From contig OZ024835.1 of the NCBI GenBank assembly GCA_964016985.1, positions 64,626,828-64,690,827 on the forward strand: a stretch of DNA of 64,000 nucleotides. Reading direction: 5' to 3'. Shown here in pieces: positions 19,351-31,591 of this stretch. Position numbers and translations under genes: made by a program. Within the stretch, counting starts at the first letter, position 1; the number at the start of each line of letters is the position of its first letter. Source of the DNA: Anodontia alba (taxonomy: Eukaryota; Mollusca; Bivalvia; Lucinida; Lucinidae). The notes under the pieces are model-generated. The model was not told the origin of the DNA, searched no databases, and saw only the letters and a program-made list of their open reading frames with translations.

Positions 19351-20915
19351 CATTACGAAAACACGGCTATTCAAATATATTGAAAATTTCACCTCCAAAA
19401 ACTGAAAATTTTCAGATAAAAAAAATCCGATATTTTTCATATTACTGCTCAAAACATAGATTGTGGGTACTCGTTAGAACCGCCTCGCCAAGGCGGTTCT
19501 AACGAGGACCCACAATCTATGTTTTTGAGCAGAAATAAGAACAAGACCTGTCGCCAGACAGGATAGCTCGCCTGATATTGCACACTTTGTTTCTGGAAAA
19601 TTCTAAGTCCGTGACATTGATTTTGACATGACCTGGGTGTGTGTGGGAGGGGGCGGGGGTGGGGTTGGGGCAGTATCTGTCTTTATACCAAATAGGAACT
19701 AAATCCATCATGTAGTTTAGAAGTAATGAGATAAAAAAAAAACAAAAAACTTTGGCGTAAAATTTTAACATCAAAATTCTAAGTCTGTGATCTTGACCTT
19801 GACATGACTAGGATGGTAAGGATTGGTACTGCGTAAAAATTTGAACCAATATGTATCATCATACAAAAGATGAATCAAATCTGTAATAAGGTTAGGATTT
19901 AATGAGGTCTTAAAAACTTTAAAGAAAACTTTAACATTTAAATTCTAAGTCTGTGACCTCGACCTCAAGGTCATGGTCATGAGTGCTGATGGTGCTGATG
20001 AAAACTTTTGACCAGTATCTATCATGATACCAAATAGGAACTAAATCCATCATTTAGTTTAGTAGTAATGAGATCCTAAAAACTTTGACGTAAAATTTTA
20101 ACATGAAAACTCTAAGTCTGTGACCTGGACCTAAGTGGTGGGGATGGTATTGCGCAAAATTTTGGACAATATGTATCATCATACCATAGATGAATCAAAT
20201 CGGTGATATGGTTAGAAAATAATGATGTCTTAAAAACTTTAACGAAAACTTTAACATTTAAATTCTAAGTCTGTGACCTTGACCTTGTCATGACCTAGAG
20301 TGGTAGGGATGGTACTACGCAAAATTTTGGACCAATATGTATCATCATACCAAAGATGAATCAAATCGGTGATAAGGTTAGGAAATAATGAGGTCTTAAA
20401 AACTTTAACGAAAACTTTTAACATTTAAATTCTAAGTCTGTGACCTCGACCTGAAGGTCACGGTCATGAGTGCTGATGGTGCTGATAAAAACTTCTGACC
20501 AGTGTCTATCATAATACCAGATAGGAACAAAATCCATCATTTAGTGTAGAAGTAATGAGATCCTTAAAACTTAGCCATAAAATTTTAATATGAAAATTCT
20601 AAGTCTGTGACCTTGACCTTGACATGACCTAGAGTGGTGGGGATGGTACTGCGCAAAATTTTGGACCAATATGTATTATCATACCAAAGACGAATCAGAT
20701 CGGTGATAAGGTTAGGAAATAATGAGGTCTTGAAAACTTTAACGAAAACTTTAACATTTGTCGACGCCGACGCCGACGCCGGGGGTAGTACAATAGCTCT
20801 TCCTGAACGTTTTTCAGGCGAGCTAAAAATAATGTATACCCCTGTAAACCCGAGTTTTACTATATAAAAGTGGAGTTTAAGGGGGTCAAATTTATAATGG
20901 CATGTTTTCGTCATG
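19351..20915 (+). mobile_element. Family A hairpin MITE split by a pearl-like element
   Basis: The left part (19351-19540) has the normal end and a core hairpin ending GAGCAGAAATAAGAA. The right part (20826-20915) resumes AAATAATGTATACCCCTGTA and ends TGTTTTCGTCATG. Removing 19541-20825 restores the family A sequence at ATAAGAA|AAATAATG. Confidence 0.8.
19541..20825 (+). mobile_element. Pearl-like element with seven ~150-174-bp tandem units (family G), nested in family A
   Basis: Begins GACCTGTCGCCAGACAGGAT AGCTCGCCTGA and ends with GACGCCGACGCCGGGGGTAG TACAATAGCTCTTCCTG.. TCAGGCGAGCT, so AGCTCGCCTGA is inverted at the two ends. Inside, TTCTAAGTCTGTGACC starts units near 19600, 19774, 19939, 20108, 20260, 20428 and 20597. 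Two unit types alternate irregularly: one has TAGGAACTAAATCCATCAT, the other CAATATGTATCATCATACCA. No ORF is conserved between units. Confidence 0.7.
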
Positions 20916-21407
20916 CCGTGTTTGTCTATAACTCATCCAAAACAGGATAAATATTATTCAGATAATATATTTTATGTTATGAGAAATAGAATAAGTAGTT
21001 CAAACCACAAAGTACATCTTTCACATTAACCCATTCATGCCTAGCGTCTCGTAAAAAAAAACACTTACAAACATTGTTGACCCAGATAAGTGTCTACACT
21101 GTTTGCATTTCTATAAATTATGGTAACCAAACCCTCGCCCCCCACCCCTCCCCATAAAATTATAAATGACACCGTCTAAGGAGAGTTAGAGGAGGTCACT
21201 TGACATAAACTGGTGAACAGTTCCCGCTAGTTCGTACTGCATGTCAACTAGAACAAGACAAAATAATTAGACGTAAACGTCTAAGTAAACGTCTAAGTAC
21301 CGGCGCAAATTTGTTCTTGTTTACTTAGAGATATGGGACAAGGGTATACTAAAGTTTAATAATTTTCAATGTAACAGGTAAAATCGAACAATAATGTGGT
21401 TCTTTAG

Positions 21408-21620
21408 CTTTCACTGCCACAGGCGATAATAATAGGCTTTTGCAAACAGCATAGATCCAGATGAGACGGTTCATATGAGCCGTCTCATCTGGATCTACGC
21501 TGTTTGACATTCAGTCTTTCAACTTTACGTGTAAACTTCTCCTTTCAAGCGATAGTTTGTTAAAAAAGAAAAGCAGACGACAAATGTCGTCTGAAATTTG
21601 GCACCGAAAGAGTTAATGTT
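21408..21620. mobile_element. Family C hairpin MITE (TTTGCAAACAGCATAG subtype)
   Basis: The hairpin TTTGCAAACAGCATAGATCC AGATGAGACGGTTC / GAGCCGTCTCATCTGGATCT ACGCTGTTTG is at 21436-21511. The flanks TTCACTGCCACAGGCGATAA and CAGACGACAAATGTCGTCTG AAATTTGGCACCGAAAG recur, inverted, at 49530-49755. Confidence 0.65.
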
Positions 21621-21951
21621 TGCTTTTATTAAGCTTTATTAAATTTCTTGATTGAAATGAAAATGAATTAGACATTAATCTGCATGTAAAACAGTTTGTT
21701 TTAAGATTTTTTTTTATATTTGCCGGGATCGTCACAAACCGACGTCCCGGCAAATATAAAACGTCCTCAGTGAGCTAATCGAATAGTCTACCATACATAA
21801 AAATCCAAAGCTATATCAAGAGACCGGCGCGATTCCAGCGCCGGTCAATAAGAGTTTTGCCCGCTAACAATTCGCTGGATACTACAGTTCTAGACAAGGC
21901 TCGTTTTGTCACTGAAATATATGAATATCACAAGGTACCTTGGGTAGAGGT

Positions 21952-22203
21952 GACCAGGCTCCGAGATTATAAAACTTATTTCATGCTCAACTCAGCTGAG
22001 CATGAAATCTGTCCTGCTAATAAATCCCATATTATTAACAATTGCAAATTCATTCTCGCAAGATATAGCTGAGCATGAAAATTTCTCTGCTAATAAATAT
22101 GAAAATGCCAACTGTTGTTCGCATTTTCATATTTATTAGCAGAGAAAATTTCATGCTCAGATGAGTTGAGCTGAGAAAAAACTCATAACCTCGGGACCAG
22201 GCT
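21952..22203 (+). mobile_element. Family I hairpin MITE, copy 2
   Basis: The ends GACCAGGCTCCGAGATTATA AAAC and ..CATAACCTCGGGACCAGGC are inverted repeats. Inner boxes are CATGCTCAACTCAGCTGAGC and the stem AATAAATATGAAAATGCCAA / TTCGCATTTTCATATTTATT. Confidence 0.7.
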
Positions 22204-23496
22204 TAAGTCATTATTTCTCCAAACATCAAAATAAAGTAAGAAGTTCATTCAGCTAGCCATTTATTCATGGTAAAAACCATGTTTCACAGGTTTTCATATA
22301 TTACATCATTTACACATAGCCATAGCCTCTGACATCTAAAGCATCAATCTAAAACTGGCTCTGGCTCTGACATCTAAATCGCCAATCTAAAACTCTAACA
22401 GCTATACAGAGCTCTCGCCGTAACCTCAGCTTAAAACAAACAACGACTGGCTGATCTAAAGACATGGTACTCTTGATTCATATACATTACCGTCGGCCTA
22501 TTCAGCGCATCTAAGGATTTGAACTGAATTTAAAAAATGTTCGCTAGACCAGTTTTAATTTTCAAATGTACTAGAGCGAAGAATAATTTATTACAAATAG
22601 AACAAGTTTATTTTCATTTAATCACTTCATCAAATTTAGTAGATAATAATCCCTCAACTTCACCACCTCATAAAAAATGTATGCCAATGTCACGCACCTG
22701 TTAGAATTTTGCCTGTTGCATTGGACATAAAGAATGTTTTTAGATTAAAGATGCATGTCTATGATTACTAATCAATTTAGAATATATTTGTGCCGTTTTC
22801 ATTGTTCACACTGACAAAACCACCTTTTAAATTTCACGTTCCGGGATAAGGGTCCTTTGGTTTTAGTGAAAACAACATTTTCCTCATTATTTTGAAATAA
22901 ACTGATTCCTCATGCAAATTGTAATGGTCATGTACCTTTTGATATGTTTCATCACACACTCCCACAAAATGATACTTTAGGATTTTTGGGAGGAAATATT
23001 TGAGTGAGCAGCATTGGCAGATGCGCCACATTAGGCTACACGGCTATAAAAGCAAATGACACGCGTATCGCGAAAAATGACGGAAATGTATGATTAAGTA
23101 GACATATATAGTATTTCCAAATATAGGAACCAGACTATTGCTGACGTCACCTTTTAAGCGTTCTTGAACATGTTGAAACTAGTCCTGTCTAAAAATATAG
23201 TAAACCTAGTAGACGGTGTATTAAGGTTAATTAAGGTTACGGTAAAAAAAAAAAAAAAAAAAAAAAAAAACCGTATTGTGTTGTTTATTTCAGGCACAAG
23301 AAGGTTCCTTGAGGAAAATTCCAGACAGTAAAATATTATATAGGGAGCTACTTGGTGTCGTGGAGTGACAAAGAGTCAGTCAGTCATTCCAGTTTGTAAC
23401 CCTGCATAGGAGGGGGTTTTGAGATGTCATAAGGCCGGCAATGTCATTTGTTTAGGGCATGACATGCTGACTCGAGTGGCCATTACATCATTTACA
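22204..23496. other. Low-copy stretch without a recognised gene
   Basis: I see no convincing splice-flanked ORF or repeat family here. There is a 27-bp A run at about 23244-23270. The longest open frame (minus strand, 22834-23031) does not resemble a known domain and lacks clear splice or start context. Confidence 0.5.
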
Positions 23497-23632
23497 AATG
23501 CAAAAGCTACTCACATTTTTTTTCAACAAAAATAACTGTAAATTAGATATTGTACTTACTAGAACAGTTAATATTTTGACCACTAATGAACTCATTAAGC
23601 TAACAACGCTCTGAACAACTGGGCCCAGAGTC
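23497..23632. mobile_element. Family O right-half fragment
   Basis: GCAAAAGCTACTCACATTTT then AAGCTAACAACGCTCTGAAC AACTGGGCCCAG matches the right half of the family O copy at 7309-7553. Confidence 0.55.
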
Positions 23633-23669
23633 CAAAACACTAAAGCATATGGGCAAGGGCATGGCATTT

Positions 23670-24090
23670 CCTACAAGACTACATGTGCGCACAGCAAAGA
23701 CTCAGATCAGACTGCGTGGAGTATACCCTGAGTATATGTTCATATCCAAGGATCCAAAATGTCTTCTGGCAGACCGCGAATACTCCGATCAGACTTAGAC
23801 TGGCTCCAGTCTCTAGTGACAAAATACATTTTCTTATAATCTGTTTAATAATCCACTAAAATAAAACCAAAGTAATATCATGACTATAAAGCTAGGCTGG
23901 TCATTAGTGACCAGCCTTTATAGTCATGATATTTTTTTGGTTTTATTTTTTGGGTTATCAAACATGATTATGAGAAAAAAATATTTAGTCACTGGAGACT
24001 GGAGCCAGTCTACGATCAGACTAAGCGGATACGCATAATGAGCTGAGTCTTCGCTGGGCGCACAGACAATCTTGTAGGAAATGTTGGGCC
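23670..24090. mobile_element. Large inverted repeat interrupted by a family J element
   Basis: The left arm ATTTCCTACAAGACTACATG TGCGCACAGCAAAGACTCAG pairs with the right arm CTGAGTCTTCGCTGGGCGCA CAGACAATCTTGTAGGAAAT. The stem is broken near 23796 by a family J insertion. TATACCCTGAGTATATG and CGCGAATACTCCGATCAGAC fill the original loop region. Confidence 0.6.
23796..24012. mobile_element. Family J TIR MITE with a perfect 10-bp target duplication
   Basis: The ends are TAGACTGGCTCCAGTCTCTA GTGAC and GTCACTGGAGACTGGAGCCA GTCTA. The direct repeat CGATCAGACT flanks it at 23786-23795 and 24013-24022. Length 217 bp, same inner hairpin as 18231-18446. A 9-10 bp duplication suggests a Mutator-like (MULE) transposase. 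Confidence 0.8.
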
Positions 24091-24238
24091 CCTGTTCATA
24101 TTTGAACGGCCCTCCTAGAACATATTACCAGAAATGACCTCCACCAAAGGCTCGGCAAGCCTCGTGATGCTAGACAGTGATCCTCAGGACAGATTTTTGT
24201 CTATCTATTCCTTACATGAGTGAATATTCAACTAGGGA

Positions 24239-24539
24239 GCCGGTCTCGGTGGCTCAGTTGGATGCGCCGTCCGACTGGAGACCAGGAGGTCGCGGGATCA
24301 TCCCCCGCCGAGGTCGGCAACATTTCTTTCGTGGAGATTGATCATGAAATATTTTCTACGGTCATTCTCTCCCTTCCGCTGATTCAAGAAAGGCAGTTGT
24401 CAGTTTCTGGGGAAAGAATGTGCACAATACTGGTTAACCGCTTAGAGGACTCAGTAAACGTGTGGTTAGGTAAACTGACCGCGCTCGACATGACCCCATT
24501 GGGTTGATTGGGCCGTAAAACCTCAACACAAACAAACAA
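24239..24539 (+). mobile_element. Full-length tRNA-derived SINE
   Basis: Head GCCGGTCTCGGTGGCTCAGT, B-box-like GCGGGATCATCCCCCG (one change from the usual GGTTCAACC), body as at 2529-2837, tail CTCAACACAAACAAACAA. The target duplication is TCAACTAGGGA / TCAACTACGGGA, with a one-base indel. Confidence 0.85.
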
Positions 24540-24720
24540 TCAACTACGGGACTTTTCGTACCCGGGAGTATTACCTCTGTTTTATTCATTAAAAAACCTC
24601 TGAATTCTGTGCAGTGTAATAAATATATTCATTTTCTCATTGTACTAAACCTTTCAGTCATGTTGTACAGTAAGATACTTGAGAATTCAAGTCGAGAAAG
24701 TGTGTCCTATACATCCAATA

Positions 24721-26075
24721 TAACGGTAAAATGTCCGGATTTCAAATTTCAAACTTCGTTTCATTTTTATTCATGAACCCCTTCCATAAAATAGATTTAT
24801 TCCAACAGGTGATAAAATGATATTATCTTTTGTTTATTGTAAGAGTCTTTTTCAAAAACAATTGATTTCCGACTGCTTACAAAATTCAAGTTAAAGTCTG
24901 TCCGTAGATGTTATGTCCATACCGTTATAACTTCATCTAGATCTTGTCATGAAGCCCCTACATTTGCATTAGACACGGTTGAACGTCAACAACACTTCTG
25001 CTACTGCATTATTCAGTTTACAGGTGGAAACGCAACCGAAGAACACAACAATATCAGGAAAAATGAACTCGGAATGAAAAAAACATTGCATGTTAGACAT
25101 TATGCGTCCACACCGTTCATTTTATGAACGTAAATCTTTTTCATGCGAAACCATTTTGACCTAAATGGGGATGATATAAACTGAGTTTTTCTCACTATGG
25201 ACGCCACTCTGTCCGTTGGAACATTGGTGTAATTTTCATAACGAATAATGAAATGTCCATACCGTTACTGTCTATACCGTTATTTTTTACGTCTACACCG
25301 TTACTCTAAAGTGTAACGGTGCAGACATTTTCATGATTATTTTCTTGAATATGCATTTTGTTGTAAATCCTTGTTGAAGTTATAGTTTCCTGTGGGTTGC
25401 TTGGAAGTCAGTTTGCATAATATGCCAAAGTTATGTTTGATTAACAGGTTTATCATCAGTGTTTTTCGCATTTAATGCCAATTCAGGGATACCAATCCCG
25501 TTTGTTACTTTGTTCATATTATGTTTCTTGGCTCAACAGTTTTGTTGTCAGCATAATATATGCCCCGAAGCCTTTATCCACTGAAATAGAGTAAAAGGGT
25601 CTGAGACATATATGTTTAACAGGCCAATATGCCGTCTTAAAGTTACTATATTTTTCACTGTTACACTTGTCATGTACCGTTACGGACTATCCGTTCCGTC
25701 ACAATTGAAAATAAAAATGAATTATTTCAAACAGAAATATTTTCGACTAAGTTTCCTTTCATGACAAAACAAACGTATACATAATGGCATGTTGACCACA
25801 GCAAGTGTGTCTTTACAAACCACCCATTTTGATAGTCACGGAGAAATATTGTCTAAATTTCACTAGTTTTATTATTGTCCATACAGTTCATGCATTTTAT
25901 GTACTAAAACCTGAGGTAAGGAACATTTCTTTCGATATTTAATAAGTATTACAATTTCACCGCATAAGCATTTTATACTTATTCAGAATAAATACAGCTT
26001 GAATGAAGAAAGGCAAAGTTTAGGTCAAGGACTACCCCGTAACGGTTTGGACATTTTACTGTTACGGGGCACTTC
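24721..26075. repeat. Region with dispersed TGTCCATACCGTTA motifs in both orientations
   Basis: The motif, or its complement TAACGGTNNGGACA, appears at about 24721, 24913, 25103, 25254, 25269, 25290, 25311 (inverted), 25671 (partial), 25875 (partial) and 26036-26070 (CCCCGTAACGGTTTGGACAT..TTACTGTTACGGGG, itself an inverted pair). The intervening sequence looks unique and noncoding. No family was recognised. Confidence 0.55.
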
Positions 26076-27834
26076 TTGTTGCTATGGAAACGCTAGTTTG
26101 TATTAGAAATAATGTCTATTTAAGAATATTGTACTTCAAGTGTCATATTTTCATATTTTACATAAAAAGGTTGGAAAAAAATAAGTTAATTTTAGCAAGT
26201 AATATATGTCAAAAAGTCCCGTAGTTAAATATTCACCCACTGTATACATTATAGATTCTTATATTCTTGCATATCAGATACAGCAATCCGAGGTTTTCAC
26301 TGAGCACAGGATTAAAGAATCTCAGATGGGTCTGAGGGGTGGTCAGAAAAAGAAAATCCATCCCGTGGTACAAGGCAAACCCTCACAACGATCTAAAGTT
26401 CTTGTTCTTGCATATCTATCGTTTATGAACGTGGATTTTTAATAATGCAGCTAGTCACTTCGAAGTAATTGCTGGCATCTGCCATACAGTAATAACATTA
26501 TTATGAAGTTTAGTGACGTAATTACGTTCAGTGACGTCAACCTTAACGATGGCATACTTGACGCCCAATAATACCAGTGCACATCAAACAGGTGAGAAGT
26601 CTCGATTTTTATCCTATCTTGGGTAGGATAACCTTGGTAGGATAAATCCAGGGTAAATCCAGAATTTCCGTATCTGGTGTTGCCCAGGGTTAAGATAAAA
26701 AACGAAAACCTACATATGGTCGATCAGTGCGTTGACTGTGTGGCGCGTCATATAACTGTTGCTAAGCTAACGTCAATTCGGCAGCACAAATTACAACTTT
26801 CAAGATAACGGAATTCAATTTCACCGTGTATCGGAGGAAGTATCGCGTTTAAAATCAACGAAAAAGATAAACAAACACTGGGTATTATTGAGAGACATGC
26901 AAGAATAGAATCTATCATAGCTTTTCGGTGTGTATAGAAACATTCGTCCCTCGGAATACTCTCTGCATTACTCGACATAGCCCCGTGATGCCAGACAGTA
27001 ACCATCGAGACGGATTTTTATATACACACCGAACACCCATGAAATATTCTTATATTAGTAGCATATATTTTAACACACAATAATTACAGTTTTAGTGCAA
27101 GCATTTAACATGAACTTATACATTTTCGGGAGCATTCATTATTCAATGAAAGCAATGACTTTTGCGTCACGCCCACACACTGTTCGTTGAACGTCATCCA
27201 AAGAACGGAATGGCTTTTACCTACTTGCCGCTAACGGAAGTTAAAGGACTTGTCTGTTTGTACTGATGCCTTTTTAGGGTCCAGGAAACTTATTATTTCC
27301 ACCAGAAGACTTCCATTTTAAAAATCCCTTACTTCAGACATGTACAGTTGGTTTTCACCCTGCTCCTGCTGAGCCCTAGTATGAATTGCCTTTGCAAACA
27401 ATGTAGATCCAGTTTATTGGCGTTTTCTTTGTTTATCATTCAGTAACAACCTATATCAAGTAATTTGCTTGGCTGACAATTAGAAGTGACATATTAATGT
27501 ATTCAGCATGTGAAGGGTTAATTTAAAGCTTAGCCTTAGCTGAACAATCCAAACATGCTGAAAAATCATGATCACTAGCACTTTCTAAAGCTTTTTTAAA
27601 AAAAAGGCAATTTTTACCCTCTTGACTTCCCTCCCAAGACTTTCGTGCCAGGGTTCTATCTCTTCAACCTTGCGGAATATTTTTTATGAAATTTTACATA
27701 CTTACACGTAAAATGATGAGACGACGTGTCACGATCAAGAAACTAACCACTTCTTGCACTGCGGCGGACGGGGGATTTCGGCCTCTTTGTGGCAACTGTT
27801 TGTTTATATCATATACCTATTGACGTGTCCAAAC
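26076..27834. other. Stretch without a recognised gene
   Basis: An open frame at 26206-26442 (78 residues, basic middle with GGQKKKIHP) resembles no domain I know. GTGATGCCAGACAGTAACCA near 26980 resembles GTGATGCTAGACAGTGATCC near 24165, so a low-copy repeat may be shared. ATCCTATCTTGGGTAGGATA (about 26611-26634) is a short palindrome. No supported gene. Confidence 0.45.
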
Positions 27835-29095
27835 CCCGCTGTTTTATTTTAATCAAAAAAAAAGTTCATTCTTGATTGACCGTTTATCAAAACAATTTTT
27901 CTTTTTCTATTTCTGTGTTTTGTTCTCAAATGATTACCCAAAAATCAAATTTACTGCCAAACATTGGTCAGACCTATGCAATTTCTATAGTAAAATAATT
28001 TTATTATATACAAAGTAATGAAATATATAGAATTATTAATGAAATAATATGCATATTTCGAAAAAGTTATATTTTCACTAGTGAAAATATAAAACTTATA
28101 TTTTCACTCCTCTGAGCAGTGAAAAATATAAGATCTGGAACTACTTTTTTTCTTATTTACATTAATGGTCATTATGCACGAGTGAAAATTTGAATGTTTT
28201 CATTACACGAGATGAAATTTTTTATGGTATTCACTGAAAAAGAGTAAATTTTCTTTTTATTTTATTGTTTACACGCCAATGCGCTTGTCTGACATCATAA
28301 CTAACGTCACCAAACAAAACATGAACGTCATGGCGTCGACGCTCAGTGCTTAACATGTAAAACGCTGGAGAAAACAAAAAACAAAAAGTTTCGGCAAATC
28401 AAAATAATTTTGATACCAACATGTTCCTTACATTCCAACTATTTTATGCGGTTCTTATATGTCACCGCCAAGGGACAAAACTGCGTGTCAGACTTCCCCC
28501 ATCTCTTCTATCGAAAGTGATGTATATAATAAAAAGAAAATTCAAATGTTTGTCGTGAATATGACTTTTATTTCATCTCGTGAAGTGAAAAAATGTATAT
28601 TTCATTCGTGCCTTCGGCACTCATGAAATATACATTTTTTCACTTCGCTCGATGAAATAAAAGTCAAATTCACTACAAACATTTAAATATCCTCTATTTA
28701 TTGTTGTTATCTAAGAAAATAATTTTTATTTATCTATTCATTTATTTTGTTTTTTTATTTATTTATTTATTTTTTTATTTTATTTATTTATTTATTTATT
28801 TTTTTTTTTGCTTTTATTTAAATTTCATGACAATTTTAGATAATTTGAACAAGTAGATTGTTGAAAACATTTGACCTACCATAGGGGCCTATCGAATTTC
28901 TGTATAATTTGCAGCTATTTTTACTATTTACTACGGAGAAAAATGAAACTTTTAAACCAGTGAATAGAACAAAAGCTTTTGTGCACGGGTAAATGCGACA
29001 AGAACTTTTGCATGAAACATGAAACATGATTAAAGTTTAAAGTTTTCTTCTCCTGTATAAAGCCACAGTCAAACATTAAAACATGTCGAATGCAA
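27835..29095. mobile_element. Family D element (third copy), split by family E
   Basis: TTTCTGTGTTTTGTTCTCAA.. TTTCTATAGTAAAATAA (27898-28003) and, after the insertion, TTATCTAAGAAAATAA.. AATTTGAACAAGTAGATTGT, with a decayed right end CTGTATAAAGCCACAGTCAA, follow the order of 12211-12769. A TTTA/TTTTA-rich microsatellite (28735-28815) has grown inside. The left TIR is not recognisable. Confidence 0.6.
28003..28700. mobile_element. Family E hairpin-rich repeat, copy 2
   Basis: Collinear with 107-637 from ATTATATACAAAGTAATGAA to ..AAATATCCTCTAT. Longer, with GCACGAGTGAAAATTTGAAT and a block after AACATGAACGTCATGG that copy 1 lacks. Hairpin GTGAAAAAATGTATATTTCA / TGAAATATACATTTTTTCAC at 28585-28645. 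Confidence 0.6.
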
Positions 29096-29141
29096 AGTGA
29101 AGCAAATACGGTTGAGTGTTTCCTTTCCGTTGATATATTAT

Positions 29142-29485
29142 GCCCCAGTTATTTGTATCCACTGTCTCTTCGCCCATCCACGGAGACGGTGAGGATGGCC
29201 TGGCCAATGTGCGAGGCTATCTTTTGAATGTCCCCGCCATTCCGGGAAAGTACAGGGGCTATGATTACGCACAAAAATAACGAGGACCACTATAATTACC
29301 CAATTCTTATTTTCCTTTGACCCCGAGGGGCGGATGGGGGTTGGGGAAAATAACTGGGCTTTTACTATATAGTTGTGCCCGCAATACAATGTATTTAGCA
29401 GAGCTTTGATGGAAGGAAAGTCGTTGTCCCCGCTATTCCCCATGTGAGGGTGGATGGGGGGCAGTGGATACAAAAGAATCGTGTA
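29142..29485. repeat. Possible TIR element
   Basis: TTGTATCCACTGTC near 29153 is mirrored by GGCAGTGGATACAAAAG near 29461. GTCCCCGCCATTCCGGGAAA and GTCCCCGCTATTCCCCATG recur inside. The only open frames are overlapping and not domain-like. Confidence 0.35.
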
Positions 29486-31424
29486 TTATACAGTATCAAA
29501 TGGGCGAACAATCTGGTCTGAGCATCTACTGTCCGCACTATCTAGAAGAGATATTTTGTATGGTACGTAGATCTTTCTGTATACCAGTTGGTTTGGTACA
29601 TGGAAGGAAAGAATTTCAACAGAACTTTGTCGATGACTGTTCCCTACAGGTGACTCTACGGGTAGCATTCTCCTAAATATTCATCAAACGATACCCGCCA
29701 TTTTCTGGGTTTTCGAATGGGTCGGCCTCTGATGGTTTGGCCCTTTTATTTTCTCTCCAACAAAGGACTGTTTCTATTACGCACTGAAATGAAAGAAAAC
29801 AAAAGAGAGGAAATGTATTGCATTGCAGTGCGGATCCAGGCTTATTTCTGAAGTGTTCGATTTGATCAAATTTCCGTCATTACTCTACGTTTTCGGACAG
29901 ACAGAGATAATGGCGTGCCGGTATTGAGAAATATCGGCATCATTGTTCCTCGTAATTTACCGTTCATTTCAAATCATTTAATATTTATAACTATAATAAT
30001 CATTTATTCGTGGGCGAAAATATCTGAGGCAAATAATTGATAGGAAATGGGTTAAATGTGAAACAATCACCTGCACATGGTGCTGACGGTGCCTGGCCTA
30101 TTGGAAAATAGGAACGCCAATCACTAACCAAAATCCACAGACAGACAAAGGCAATGCTGGCATGGGCAAAATAGTCCTATTGGCAGAGAAAATATATAGT
30201 TTATGGAGCCTGAGTATAAGAAAACATTATATATATCACTAGCTTTAATTGTGATTCACTGAAAAGAAAAGTACTTTTTATAATCCTAAACGTCATGCAA
30301 AGGGGGAGAGAAGAGACATTTGCGTATTATTTTTTTATTATTAAGTCCTTTGTATGACTCGAAAGATCATGCTGAGGTGAAGATTGTCATAATTATATTA
30401 AGGAGAGGTTTAATACATCTTCTTTTCAATCGTCATGTTCATCTACTGATGACAAGTGGTCTCTACCGGAATATTATAAAAAGGAAGAACCCCATCAGTA
30501 TTTTTTGTGGTAAACCAGTACACTACACGGATGACGGACGATGATCGGGTACGGATACCACCTAAATGGGTGCTGATGAGCCCTATCCCGAAGAAACCAA
30601 CAGCTATCAAAGAAGAGAATAAGAAAAATGGCATTATTATAACATAATTTTATTTCCAATTACAATGTTTATTTGAAAAAAAAAGTGAATATAGATACAA
30701 TTTCTATTTGTGTGATTTAGTGACATGGACTGAAGTATTTTCCACATGATTATTGTGATCAGACAGTAACTGGTGATAAAGAACAATTCTGATCAGAAGT
30801 TAACATAAATAATCTAGGTCATGAGTTCATCCTGATCACATGTTGTCATTCATATTGACACTTGATATTCATACTAATTATGATATCTTTAAATGTTTTA
30901 TACTACAATGCTATAGTATATTTAACAGCTGGCTATAAGTTTCACATGTTGGTATACATATGGGTCTTAATGCAATTTTCTATGAAAGACATAATCAACT
31001 GGACGTACGTAGATATTAAAAACTTAAAGGTTCATTAATTTATGCAAAGAATATAAATTTTATGGAAAAGGGAGATATTTAACATAGTTACGATCTACAC
31101 ACGTTGATTATATGAGTAAACGATGTAGATGGATCGTAAAGTGAGGAGTGTATAGATGAGTGAAAGATTGTCAAAAGCCCTACACTTGTATAAAGCCTTT
31201 ACGGTTAATTCTGAACAAGATTTATTCTTCAAAAATGTTAAAATCTTTTCCTGAAAATGCCATAACGTACTCCAAAAAACAAAAACAAAACTAGTATACA
31301 TTTTTGTTTATACTGGGTCTCATTCAAAACCACTGTTGTCGTCTGAAGGTATTTAACGACTGTTAAAACATGTAATTGCATCAAAATCACATGCACGACA
31401 CTAGCAGTCTACTTGGACCTAAAG
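29486..31424. other. Stretch without a recognised gene
   Basis: Mostly AT-rich unique-looking sequence. Frames at 29464-29676 (+) and 30320-30544 (+) are open but not similar to any domain I recognise and lack splice signals. Nothing else can be supported. Confidence 0.45.
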
Positions 31425-31510
31425 GGTGCTGCATTCAAAATTACAAACATAAAAGAATGTTGCATTCACAAGTATAAACTTAAGAATGCTGCATTCACAA
31501 GTATAAATGA
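31425..31510. repeat. Three ~30-bp tandem units
   Basis: GTGCTGCATTCAAAATTACA, AATGTTGCATTCACAAGTAT and AATGCTGCATTCACAAGTAT follow one another. Confidence 0.6.
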
Positions 31511-31591
31511 ATAATATAATAAAACCTGTCATTCAAATAGGACAGTTATATAATGTTCAGTCAATCTTTTGGGTACATATTATAGTACAGG

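Noticed and set aside
22834..23031. Minus-strand frame as an exon
   Set aside because: No splice acceptor or donor in suitable positions and no family resemblance.
29138..29473. 111-residue minus-strand frame as a gene
   Set aside because: Low-complexity, Pro/His-rich reading of a probable inverted-repeat element, with an overlapping open frame in the other strand and no recognisable domain.
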